Source of the DNA: Rhodoplanes sp. Z2-YC6860
GTDB lineage: Bacteria > Pseudomonadota > Alphaproteobacteria > Rhizobiales > Xanthobacteraceae
DNA length: 64,000 nt
Direction of reading: 5' to 3'
Assembly: GCF_001579845.1 (NCBI RefSeq)
Contig: NZ_CP007440.1
Coordinates: 5,726,029-5,790,028, forward strand
A program made the translations under genes and the position numbers. Position 1 is the first letter of the stretch. Every line of letters begins with the position of its first letter. A model generated the notes under the pieces. It was not told the origin of the DNA. It ran no database searches and saw only the letters and a list, made by a program, of their open reading frames with translations. Positions 35,294 to 44,134 of this stretch are shown here, in pieces.

Positions 35294-36388
35294 TTAGGCC
35301 GTCACCAGCGCGTCCGGCGTATAGCCGCGCGCATAGTCGATGCGAACGCGTCGGCCGGTTTCGGCCGAACGATGCGCGGCCGCCACCACCAGCATGGTAT
35401 CGAGGCCGCGTGCCAGCGCGATCGGCGACGCCGCCGAATCATTCTTGAGGGCGGCATCGAGATGCTTGAGTTCCTCGATGAAGTCGTCCGGGCGTGTCTT
35501 CGATATCTTCTGCTCGGCGACATCGCCGCCCGAGACCGCCGAAAGCACGACATCGACGCCGGGCTCGCGGCCGCACCACCATTCGGCATAGCCTTCAGCG
35601 CCTTGAAGCCGCGCCCATTTGCGCGCCGGACGCGTCACCACGTCCTGCACGCAGCGCCCGACGAGGCCCTTCTCGGTGCGAAGGTTCATCACGCAGAGCC
35701 GATCGTAGTCGACTTTCTCATCGCGAACGAAGTCCAGCATCGCCTGCACTTCGACGATCTTTCCCGCGCCGGCCAGATGCGCGAAATGCTGCCACAAGTT
35801 TATCGCGTGCGAATGTTCGCCGGAAGCGCCGCCGCCGCGCTTCCAGAATCCTAGATAGGTTTCCCAGGGGCCGGCGAGCCACGGATGCGCGGCGAAGATG
35901 CCGCCCCAGTGTTCGCGGAACTCCACGTCGATGGTCGAGATCGCACCAAGCCCGCCCTTCCCGATCAGCGCGCCCGCGGCGCCGGCCGCGCGTCCGACCA
36001 CGTGGTCGTAGCCGACGAACATCGCTACGCCCTTAGCGTGGGCCAGATCATGGAGCTGCTGCGCGCCCTCGAGCGCCGGACCGCACAACGGCTTCTCGAC
36101 CAGCACCGCCTTGGGCTTCTCCTCGACCGCTGCCAACGCGAGTTTGATATGGCTGTCAGGCGGCGTTCCGACGATGATGAGATCGTAGCCGCCCTTCGGC
36201 ACGTCGCGCGCTTCGAACAGAGAGATCGCCGGATCCCACGCGCCATAGCGCTGCGGATAGATCTCGTCGCGCGCCCGCGCCAGCGCCTTGGGATCGGTAT
36301 CGCAAAGATCGACGCTCCAACCGAGCCTGCGGGACGCATTCGAGAGATGATTGCCGATCGAGCCGGCGCCGATGACTTTGACTTTCAT
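35294..36388 (-). CDS. Gfo/Idh/MocA family oxidoreductase
   Basis: 364 residues. Rossmann motif GAGSIG at 7-12, catalytic LVEKPLCGPAL and a histidine-rich EHSHAINLW segment in the C-terminal domain. It oxidises or reduces a sugar ring position with NAD. It is 19 bp from the NeuB-cupin gene and so probably prepares or modifies the same sugar. Confidence 0.85.
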   Translation of the reverse strand: MKVKVIGAGSIGNHLSNASRRLGWSVDLCDTDPKALARARDEIYPQRYGAWDPAISLFEARDVPKGGYDLIIVGTPPDSHIKLALAAVEEKPKAVLVEKPLCGPALEGAQQLHDLAHAKGVAMFVGYDHVVGRAAGAAGALIGKGGLGAISTIDVEFREHWGGIFAAHPWLAGPWETYLGFWKRGGGASGEHSHAINLWQHFAHLAGAGKIVEVQAMLDFVRDEKVDYDRLCVMNLRTEKGLVGRCVQDVVTRPARKWARLQGAEGYAEWWCGREPGVDVVLSAVSGGDVAEQKISKTRPDDFIEELKHLDAALKNDSAASPIALARGLDTMLVVAAAHRSAETGRRVRIDYARGYTPDALVTA

Positions 36389-36409
36389 GCCTTGTCGTCA
36401 GTTCTGCTA

Positions 36410-38299
36410 CTATTTGGCCGCGACCACCGCGGCGGGATTTTCGTCTTCGTTCGGCGCGCCGGGCGACAGATCGCCGAGCTCCACGAAGCGCCGATAGGTC
36501 GGACAGGTCCGGATCAGGTTGTCGTGGCTGTCGAACCCGATCACCGCGCCCTTCTCCAGCACGAGAATCCGGTCGCAGTCCCTCACGGTCGACAACCGGT
36601 GGGCAATGATCAGAATGGTCTTGTCACGCGAAATCCGGCCGAGCGCCAGCGAAATCTCATTTTCGCTCTCGGCATCCAACGAACTCGTGGCCTCGTCGAA
36701 AATCAGCAAGCTCGGATCGCGATAGAGCGCTCGCGCGATGGCGACACGCTGGCGCTGACCGCCGGAAAGACGGTTGCCCCTGTCCCCGATCTCGGAGGAC
36801 AGCCCGGACCGCATCTCGTGCTGGAGCAGGTCTCCCAGGTTCGCCACGTGCAGCGCTTCTAGCGCCTTCCGCTCGTCCATTTTTCCAGCGTCGGTCTCGA
36901 GGCTGACGTTAAAGCCGAGCGTGCCTTCGGCGATGAACGGAGCTTGCGGCACGTAACCGATCTGCTGGCGCCACGACGAAGCATTGCCCAGCGTCAGCTC
37001 CTGGCTGCCGATCACCACCCGGCCGTGGCTTGGCGGAAGCAGTCCGGTCAGGATGTCGACCAACGTGGTCTTTCCAGAACCTGAACGTCCGACGACGCCC
37101 AGGCGCATGCCGCGCTCAACGACAAATGAGATGCCTTCGATGGCAGACAGCGCGGCGCTCGGATAGGCGTACTGGATGTCCTCGACTTTGATGCTGTCCC
37201 ACTTCGCCATAACAGGATTATCGAAGACAGCAGCCTGCTTTGCAGCGAGTTCGGCCAGTTCAAGATGGGTGCGTCGAACATTCCAGATCGCCGGCACCGC
37301 CATATGAAACTGGGCGACGGTGCCCGAGACCTGGTTGAATATCGGCACCATTCTGATCACCGCGACACCGTACACGGCCAGTGTCGTAGCCATCTCGGCG
37401 CGTATTTGGGAACGCGCCGCCACAAGACCGATCGCCACGAGGATCACAGCAATCGCAATCTCGATGGCATACTTCGGAATATTCTGCAGCGACGCCAATG
37501 ACGCCTCGGAGTCGGCGTACACCCGTTGTGCGTCTACATACCGTCGGACGAAATAAGTTTCCCTCCCATTGATCTTGATGTCTTTGAAGCCGCCTATCGC
37601 ATGGCTGAGGAACTTGAATGTCTCGTTGTGCGCCTCGTGCTTTTCCGCGGAAAGCCGTCGCATGCGCCGTTTAACCAACGCCAGAATTGCGAAGCCGAGC
37701 ACCGCGCCAATCAAACTGACTGCAATGCTAAACAGGGGATCAATAGCGGCGAGAAAAATGACGAACGAGAGGATCAAGACGCCGTTGCTAGTCATTGACA
37801 GCGCGCCCTTCAACCCGGCGCGCGCCCACACGACGACATGAGTCATGACGGCGTTTTGGAGTTCCGCGGTGCTGTTTGACAGGAACCACTCATAGGGTGC
37901 GGCCATACACTGGGTCAAAAGATCGCCGGAGACGCGGCGTTCGACACGGGCGATCAGACGGTTCTGGTAACGGCTCACAAAATATTCGAACACATCTTTG
38001 GCAATCACCACCACCAGAAGCGCAATGGCGCAACCGGCCAGCAGCGTCTCGGCCGGCGGACTATTAAAAAACCGGTCCAATGTCGCCAGTCGGGCATGAC
38101 TCTTGAGAGCAGACGGATCGAGCATAAGCCCGATGAAGGGTATCAATAGAGCCAGCGAGAAAGTTTGAAGGAGACCGTTGATCATCATGGCAACGGCGAG
38201 ACCCGCAACTTCGGTGCGCTCTCGCCTGGTCAGCAGTTCCCAGCTCAAGCGGACAATATTCTTGAGTTCGATAGTGAAAGCGAGATTGGGCGCTGACAT
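36410..38299 (-). CDS. ABC transporter, fused membrane and ATPase domains (MsbA/PglK-like)
   Basis: 629 residues. Six hydrophobic segments within 30-330 precede an ATPase domain with Walker A GRSGSGKTT at 404-412, LSGGQ at 511-515 and Walker B LLIFDE at 531-536. Homodimeric exporters of this type flip lipid A or lipid-linked oligosaccharides. In this locus, which has no obvious Wzx, it is the best candidate for moving the lipid-linked glycan across the inner membrane. Confidence 0.9.
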   Translation of the reverse strand: MSAPNLAFTIELKNIVRLSWELLTRRERTEVAGLAVAMMINGLLQTFSLALLIPFIGLMLDPSALKSHARLATLDRFFNSPPAETLLAGCAIALLVVVIAKDVFEYFVSRYQNRLIARVERRVSGDLLTQCMAAPYEWFLSNSTAELQNAVMTHVVVWARAGLKGALSMTSNGVLILSFVIFLAAIDPLFSIAVSLIGAVLGFAILALVKRRMRRLSAEKHEAHNETFKFLSHAIGGFKDIKINGRETYFVRRYVDAQRVYADSEASLASLQNIPKYAIEIAIAVILVAIGLVAARSQIRAEMATTLAVYGVAVIRMVPIFNQVSGTVAQFHMAVPAIWNVRRTHLELAELAAKQAAVFDNPVMAKWDSIKVEDIQYAYPSAALSAIEGISFVVERGMRLGVVGRSGSGKTTLVDILTGLLPPSHGRVVIGSQELTLGNASSWRQQIGYVPQAPFIAEGTLGFNVSLETDAGKMDERKALEALHVANLGDLLQHEMRSGLSSEIGDRGNRLSGGQRQRVAIARALYRDPSLLIFDEATSSLDAESENEISLALGRISRDKTILIIAHRLSTVRDCDRILVLEKGAVIGFDSHDNLIRTCPTYRRFVELGDLSPGAPNEDENPAAVVAAK

Positions 38300-38762
38300 T
38301 CGACTAGTTGGTATTTAAGCGCGTTTGCACAGGGCGCGGCGCGCTAGGCGCGCACAATTTACTTTCGACTCGGCACAGGGCCGGTAAATGATGGATCGCT
38401 CTGTTCCTGGCGCGTGCCCAGGTTCTGTTTGCCTCCCCTGAGGGAGGCGGAGCGCCGAAACGGCGCAGGTCTCACTGGGGCACCTTTGCGAAGGCACCCC
38501 GCCCGCCCTTGCGGGGCAGGCGCGCCTTCCGGCGCTCCACCGCGGCGATTTATTGCGATACCGCCGTTCGAGATTCGATCGGACGGTGCGGGACGAACCC
38601 TTCCCTAAGGCCGCGTTGCCTTGGCCCTTCACCCGATCGCGCCCTGCCACTGAAGGCGGCCCCCTCATCGGAGACGGACGATGGCATCGCACCCTGGGAC
38701 GTGGGAACGACCCACGCCTGCAGGCGCCGCAACCCGCTCCATCAGCCGCACGTCTCCGAAGA
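38300..38762. other. hairpin-rich intergenic mosaic, no convincing gene
   Basis: A gap of more than 600 bp (38300-38908) with several GC-rich hairpins: around 38433-38447 (CCTCCC/GGGAGG), an imperfect GGGG...CCCC stem around 38478-38501, and GCGCC-TTCC-GGCGC around 38522-38535. Short ORFs in all frames have no recognisable protein character. It looks like a multicopy intergenic element at the left edge of the low-G+C island. The family identity is a guess. Confidence 0.5.
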
Positions 38763-38814
38763 AGCCCTCAGTGAGCAAGGACTCATAAGACGCCCTCAGT
38801 GAGCAAGGACTCAT
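38763..38814. repeat. 28-bp tandem duplication
   Basis: A 24-base unit beginning GCCCTCAGTGAGCAAGGACT occurs at 38763-38786 and again, identical, at 38791-38814, separated by four bases. Two copies only, so not a CRISPR. The sequence becomes AT-richer directly after it. Confidence 0.95.
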
Positions 38815-38908
38815 AGAACTTATCAAGAACATACCTCAAGTGAACTTTCAGGTCTTTCGGTTGTCTACTAGACCGTTCACTGTCGCCCAGGGAACTCTCT
38901 TGGCTTTC

Positions 38909-39592
38909 TCAACCATACTGACCTTTGATCGGCCAGCTCTTTAACAACTTAAGTCGCTCATCATCGATTGGCTTCCAATACTTCCCCGCTCCTGATGGCG
39001 AAGAAAAATTGCTTCCGTCGACGATCAACATCCCAACTGCTTTGGCGAGAAGCGCAATGTTAGCCTTATAGACCTTGACCCTTATATTAACGTAGGAGTC
39101 ATCGGGCTTCAAATTTACCGTCTCTGTTACGACGATAGGGCCTAAGTCGATTTCTTCTGTCATCAAATGCGCTGTGTTGCTGACCTGATCTCCATTGAAA
39201 AGAGCCCACTCAACTACAGTGCACCCCCGATAATCAGGCAGCTTACCTGGGTGACAATTCAAAACACCGATGCGAGGAGCTTTGAGCAACGGGCTCTTGA
39301 TAATGCGAGGAGTACCGCAGTTTAACAGGAGATCGAGTCCAAGATTCTTGACAATCGCGACCGTCTCCAAGCCATTGTGGTTCGGAACTAAGTAGAACGG
39401 CCATTCACTGTAATTATACATACTCACTCGGGGAAACGCCCCCTCGGTTCTTTCACGGAATCGCTCGACGTCAGCATCGGCCAATGCTTTTTCGTCGAGG
39501 ATCACGACCATTTCGGCGTCGAGCCCCGACAGTTCACGAAGCCAATACGGCAACAACGGCTCGTTGATCGTGCTAAGGCAACCTATACGCAC
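38909..39592 (-). CDS. sugar N-formyltransferase-like protein
   Basis: 227 residues, formyl_trans_N family. The catalytic triad of formyltransferases is complete: Asn112 and His114 in LNCHPGKLPDYRG, and Asp149 in EEIDLGPI. Members use N10-formyl-tetrahydrofolate to formylate an amino sugar (VioF/FdtF type) or Met-tRNA; the tRNA-binding C-terminal domain is absent, favouring a sugar. GTG start. The DNA is far less GC-rich than the flanks (25 G/C in the 60 bases from 39061), a sign of transfer. Confidence 0.82.
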   Translation of the reverse strand: MRIGCLSTINEPLLPYWLRELSGLDAEMVVILDEKALADADVERFRERTEGAFPRVSMYNYSEWPFYLVPNHNGLETVAIVKNLGLDLLLNCGTPRIIKSPLLKAPRIGVLNCHPGKLPDYRGCTVVEWALFNGDQVSNTAHLMTEEIDLGPIVVTETVNLKPDDSYVNIRVKVYKANIALLAKAVGMLIVDGSNFSSPSGAGKYWKPIDDERLKLLKSWPIKGQYG

Positions 39593-39595
39593 AAG

Positions 39596-41335
39596 CTATC
39601 GTCCTGACGCTTGGACGTTAACCGGAACATGAGCAACACCGGGACGCAGGTAGTCCACCATTTGCGTTTCCCATTCCTCGGCCGTAAGCGTCAAAGCATC
39701 CAGAAACGGTAGATATTTTGCGACGTCGCCCTTGAGCAGGTTTGCGGGCGGCAAACGCCGGATGTCGCTCGGCTTATCGTAGGGATACGGCCACTGAATG
39801 ATGAAGTGGAGCAGGAAATGAAACAATCTAGCGCCGTCGCGCTGTTCGTTAGATAACGACTCTAGCCGTTCTTCGCTCGCTAACTGGATCAACATCTCAT
39901 CGTATGCTGGGAGGCTATCAGCCTCAGTCGTAAAGCCACGCTTGGCGTAATAAACACTGGCGCCAACAACGACACGCTTCCCCATCATTGCCATTTCAAG
40001 TCCGGTCGTAGATGAAAACACCGCCCCGAACTTGCATCGCTCCATCAAGCCATAAGTATTCACTTTCTGATTATCAGCGATGAAAATTAAACGGGGGTGA
40101 TTTAACAAATGAGAGAGAGTCTCCGCACTACTTTCTTTTCCGCCCCAGTGAGCTCCCTCCGCTGGATGGGCGCGAACTACCACCTGCAAATTGGTGCGCT
40201 CCAGTAGCGTTGTTACCGTGCGGCGCAACCAGTCGCGCATGCTTGGAAAAATGCCTAAGAGCCCGGAATAACCAGCATCGTAGGGCACATTCGGGCAGAC
40301 CAGCACGAATGGTGCTTCCGGTCCAATACCGGCAGCAATCAAGCTTTCATCGGTTGATTGCTGTGGGCTGTTCTGAAGTGTCCACGCCCATGTCGCTTTT
40401 GATGCATTGCGACGCTCTTGAAGTAGACCATACGCCCGCCCCGTAGCGAACTGTAAGAAGCCCTCTTCCAAATATCCGAGGTCGAACCGTCGGTCCCAGG
40501 CTTTAGCTAAATCTTTGAAGCTCTGTATGTCGTCGCCATGAGTAAGAATGCGCACGCTGCGAAAAGCAAATTTTTCAAATGTGTTGACAGGGAGACCAAC
40601 CTCTTTTGCGACATGACAAAATTGGGCGGGTTCAAATGTGGTGCCATTCGCTACCAAGCATAGATCAAACGACTGTTTGTTTTTGATGAAGAATGAGCGA
40701 GCGAGCTGCCGCGCCGACAAAGCTTGAGCCTTGTAATAATTCCATGCTTCTCTTGTTTCCGTATCCGCCATATCAATCGTCTCTCGACGAGAGAACATGA
40801 CTACGTCGCTTTTCACATTGTCATCAATTCCGATACCATCGACGTCTGGTGTAGTTAGAGCTTCTTCGGACAAATCAACGCATCGAATACGGCCGCAGGA
40901 CAGCCCTTCCATGCGCATCAATGTGCGGGCGAGATAAAATTTCGAAGAAGGATGATCGCGAAGGGGCGGCTTAATAGGGCTCTGAAGCCGCGGAAGATAG
41001 CCGAATGTAATATGATGGCCCCTCCACGCGAGAAGAATTGCCAGAACCAAATCCAAGGTGAACTGCCCGCGATAAAGCGAGATGATGAAAATCCGCTTTG
41101 GGGGCACTCTGCATGGCAGCGGAGGAACCTTTAGTGCTTCAACCCATAGCGGCAAATGGGCGGGCAAAGACCATTTGTCATTCGGAGTAAGCCGCGCCAG
41201 GAATGGCGCGAGCACATCTATTGCCTTGGCGGCCCAACCAGTTGGATGGGAGAATGCAAAAGCCCGGTCTAGGCGCACTTCTATCATTTCACGCAGCCTG
41301 TTTGTACCACGCGTGAATAGGGGGGCCTTGCTCAT
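39596..41335 (-). CDS. capsule polysaccharide biosynthesis-like protein, unknown function
   Basis: 579 residues from ATG 41335, chosen because it makes an ATGA overlap with the upstream gene; a TTG at 41347 is also open. No membrane segment is obvious. The second half resembles GT-B donor domains of the KpsC/KpsS-like or UDP-GlcNAc-epimerase-like type: PFVLVCPNVPYDAGYSG, LQVVVRAHPAEGAHWG and FSSTTGLEMAMMGKRVVV. Probable glycan transferase. It lies inside the low-G+C island, where codon use differs from the neighbours. Confidence 0.6.
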   Translation of the reverse strand: MSKAPLFTRGTNRLREMIEVRLDRAFAFSHPTGWAAKAIDVLAPFLARLTPNDKWSLPAHLPLWVEALKVPPLPCRVPPKRIFIISLYRGQFTLDLVLAILLAWRGHHITFGYLPRLQSPIKPPLRDHPSSKFYLARTLMRMEGLSCGRIRCVDLSEEALTTPDVDGIGIDDNVKSDVVMFSRRETIDMADTETREAWNYYKAQALSARQLARSFFIKNKQSFDLCLVANGTTFEPAQFCHVAKEVGLPVNTFEKFAFRSVRILTHGDDIQSFKDLAKAWDRRFDLGYLEEGFLQFATGRAYGLLQERRNASKATWAWTLQNSPQQSTDESLIAAGIGPEAPFVLVCPNVPYDAGYSGLLGIFPSMRDWLRRTVTTLLERTNLQVVVRAHPAEGAHWGGKESSAETLSHLLNHPRLIFIADNQKVNTYGLMERCKFGAVFSSTTGLEMAMMGKRVVVGASVYYAKRGFTTEADSLPAYDEMLIQLASEERLESLSNEQRDGARLFHFLLHFIIQWPYPYDKPSDIRRLPPANLLKGDVAKYLPFLDALTLTAEEWETQMVDYLRPGVAHVPVNVQASGR

Positions 41336-42525
41336 CGATTTCGACAATCAGCAGCGCCTACGCATTTCTGCGCGTTCACGTCAGTGGTCGAGGCTGAGAC
41401 CAATGATAGAATTTGATCAGTTGCCCTTTCGATTGCGCCGTAATGGATAGCAGCAGCGTTTACGTCGCTCTTATGCTCCCGCAAAATTAGCCAGTCGGCG
41501 AGTCGTTGCTCGTCTGGAATTCGCGCAATTTCAAGATCTTCGAATGGCAGACAATAATAATTTCTATCGACACCTGTCGGCTGCAGCGAAGCCGCTGGCA
41601 CCCCACATATACGCAACTCCGCTAGCATTATTGAGGAAATCCCAACGGCAAGACGCGTATCCGCTATAGCCTCCTCTAACGGGAGGGTGTCGAGTGAGAC
41701 ACCTTGCGCACGACGCGCATATGTCCAGCGACGCCACGCCTCAATCGAGTCGGCAGGATGTGGCCTAAAGACGATCGGCGCATCGAGCTTGGCGGTGGCC
41801 ATAGCGGAAACCAACATGTCAGCTAGGGCAAACTCGTTGATGCCAGCCTCTGGAAAACTTGTCGAAACAGGCTCCGAGATATATCGAATCGTGCGGGCCG
41901 TATCTCCGCCGTTATTCATTCGTCGCCGCATTAGTTGCGCGAAAAATGGACTGCCCACCACATCAATCGCCAGCTTTGACGGCCATGCAACCTGCTCTGC
42001 CGCCACCCGCATCGCATCGTCAAGCACCCAAAGCCTATCCGGTAGTGTCCAATTCTGTCCGTCATGGAAACGTTCGGTGTATGCCCACCACATGTCACAA
42101 ATCGCGACGCACGGCACACCTAGCGACCTCGCGGTGTGCAACAAACGCTTTTCGAGCAGCGCGTTGGCCGAGGTACCACAGACGACTACGTCGTATCTCC
42201 CTTTTAGAAGCAATCCTCGCAGATAGCCGTCGAGTTCACCGGGACGGTGACAAAGCCTCTCGGTCAGTTCATCGGCGCCCGGCGCGAACTGAATGCCCGG
42301 CAATCGATATCTGAATTCACGCCGCACTCTCGGCCCAGCTAGAAAATGCGGAGTAAACCGGGAGTCTTCATTCCATTCACGCAAGAGCGGCGCGATGACG
42401 TTAAGACCGCCGGAATCGTTACCAGCAAGTAGCACGCGCGTAATCTTGTGGTTGTGATTGATGAAGCTCGACACGGGACGATTAAGCGACAGCGCTTTTG
42501 GCCGGAATTTTCCGAGAGAGAGCAT
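41332..42525 (-). CDS. GT-B-like glycan biosynthesis protein
   Basis: 397 residues. Segments such as VLLAGNDSGGLNVIAPLLRE, VVVCGTSANALLEKRL, IVFRPHPADSIEAWRRW and GISSIMLAELRICGVPAASL suggest a UDP-GlcNAc-2-epimerase/CDP-glycerol-type GT-B fold. The ATG start overlaps the next gene by 44 bp; a GTG at 42474 would leave an 8-bp gap and still include the GT-B core, so the start is uncertain. Low-G+C island gene. Confidence 0.55.
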   Translation of the reverse strand: MLSLGKFRPKALSLNRPVSSFINHNHKITRVLLAGNDSGGLNVIAPLLREWNEDSRFTPHFLAGPRVRREFRYRLPGIQFAPGADELTERLCHRPGELDGYLRGLLLKGRYDVVVCGTSANALLEKRLLHTARSLGVPCVAICDMWWAYTERFHDGQNWTLPDRLWVLDDAMRVAAEQVAWPSKLAIDVVGSPFFAQLMRRRMNNGGDTARTIRYISEPVSTSFPEAGINEFALADMLVSAMATAKLDAPIVFRPHPADSIEAWRRWTYARRAQGVSLDTLPLEEAIADTRLAVGISSIMLAELRICGVPAASLQPTGVDRNYYCLPFEDLEIARIPDEQRLADWLILREHKSDVNAAAIHYGAIERATDQILSLVSASTTDVNAQKCVGAADCRNR

Positions 42526-44134
42526 TAACCAGACTAAAGGCGGCGTATGAGTCGATTTCAGATTGCTTCAAGAACGCCGCTAAACGCTCGATTTCGCGCA
42601 CACATTCGTCTGGTCGACTCATAAGGCGATCTGTGATTTCGGCATACAAAGCGAGGCCGCTGCTGTCGCAGCTCATCTCCAAAGCGTCGACAAAACTTGG
42701 TGGCTTTGATAACGCCGTTGCAAAACAAGCCATAGCGCGCTCCCGCGCAATGTTCTCAGGCTCCGGAAGTCGCGAGATGCTGCTGAGGAGCCTGCGATAG
42801 TCATCGCGACTTTGCGCCGCATATCCTATCTTCCAATCAGAAAAATAGCTGCGGTCGCCCATTACGACAGTCAGCCCTTGCGCCGCAGCTTCCAGACCAA
42901 TCGTTCCATGTACTGTCACGATAGCATCCGCGGCAGTCATTACCGTTTGTGAATCAGTATTCAACGGCAACACGCGTACGTGAGACGGCAAGTCTTGCGC
43001 CATATCGGCCAACGAAAAGCCGCCATACCAGTTCTCTGTGGGATGCGGTTTTAAAAGCCAAACAACATCATCGCAGGTCCTGATATGCTCAATTGTGCAC
43101 TCCATCCAGTCCTTCATATCTGCGAAGTTTTTCATTCCAAAAGTATGCGGAAAATCAAACCAGATGTGACAATAGACCACGGCCACGGGCCGCGCGGTCT
43201 GGCCGCTGAGCATGAGTCGGGCCGCATTGCGATCGTTAATCCGCTTTGCCGGATTGAAAGCGTAGCGCGCGTTGATGTCGGTCGAGGTTCCGGTTACGCG
43301 CCTAGCCAAATCTTCTCGCCCGACTTCTGACAGTTGCTGTTGGACTATAGGCGCAAGGCTTTCAAATTGATCGAAAGGCAGATGCTCGACCGGCGTCGCA
43401 TAGTCGGTACGGGAGCGGAAGCGGCGGATGCGGATCGCCTCGCAGAACGCAGTGAGGTGATAAGACGGAATTCCTCGTCCAATGGCTAGCCAGAGCAACG
43501 TCGCCCATTCGCTCTTCCAAGGATGACTTAACACGACGTGGACGATCTTCCGCCGATCAAGTTCGCGCCGATAGATTGCAACGTTCCGAAGAGTCTCAGC
43601 CAGCGTCTTCGACCAAATTGGGTCTCGCAGAAGTGGCTGCGGATGTGCTGCGAGCTTTAGCACCGTGTCGTAATACGTGTAGGCTGGCACTCCCTCCGGC
43701 AGCGGTATGTCCAGTAAATCTTGATAGCATCTAACTTTGGCTAGCAATGCATCAGCTTCCTTGCGGAAGTGCTCTGTGCAGAATTCGTCATCTTCTTCGA
43801 CAAACAAGAATTCGCTAAAGCCCAAGCGCCGAAGCGCATTCAGCGCGCGGATATCACTCTTCTTTCGAAGAATGCCAAGAAGTCGGAAATTTTCACCCTT
43901 TGCGGCCAGTGCTTCGAGAAACAGCCGCAGCCGAAAGAAATGGTTCGGGTTGAACCACATGCCATCCGCGACAACGGTGCCCTCTCCCGCCGCGGCTGGC
44001 CGAGCGGGCTCAAGGCCGCTCAACAAACGATCTAATCTGTCCGCCGCGCGGCGCTGCCGCCACTGAGCGATGTAACGTTCGCCTAGTCGCCTCCAACGGG
44101 ATGGGTCTATCGCCTTGAGCAGCAGAGCCGTCAC
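42482..44134 (-). CDS. GT-B-like capsule biosynthesis protein
   Basis: 550 residues. No named family is certain; the pattern resembles CDP-glycerol/capsule transferases: VWLLKPHPTENWYGGFSLAD and AADAIVTVHGTIGLEAAAQG followed by a GDRSYFSDW segment. The GTG start at 44134 overlaps the stop of the oxidoreductase gene (GTGA). It is the first gene of the low-G+C island in the direction of transcription, so the island boundary falls at or just inside this gene. Confidence 0.6.
   Translation of the reverse strand: MTALLLKAIDPSRWRRLGERYIAQWRQRRAADRLDRLLSGLEPARPAAAGEGTVVADGMWFNPNHFFRLRLFLEALAAKGENFRLLGILRKKSDIRALNALRRLGFSEFLFVEEDDEFCTEHFRKEADALLAKVRCYQDLLDIPLPEGVPAYTYYDTVLKLAAHPQPLLRDPIWSKTLAETLRNVAIYRRELDRRKIVHVVLSHPWKSEWATLLWLAIGRGIPSYHLTAFCEAIRIRRFRSRTDYATPVEHLPFDQFESLAPIVQQQLSEVGREDLARRVTGTSTDINARYAFNPAKRINDRNAARLMLSGQTARPVAVVYCHIWFDFPHTFGMKNFADMKDWMECTIEHIRTCDDVVWLLKPHPTENWYGGFSLADMAQDLPSHVRVLPLNTDSQTVMTAADAIVTVHGTIGLEAAAQGLTVVMGDRSYFSDWKIGYAAQSRDDYRRLLSSISRLPEPENIARERAMACFATALSKPPSFVDALEMSCDSSGLALYAEITDRLMSRPDECVREIERLAAFLKQSEIDSYAAFSLVNALSRKIPAKSAVA

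Noticed and set aside
38763..38814. CRISPR-like repeat
   Set aside because: Two copies only, a 4-base gap between them, and no cas genes.
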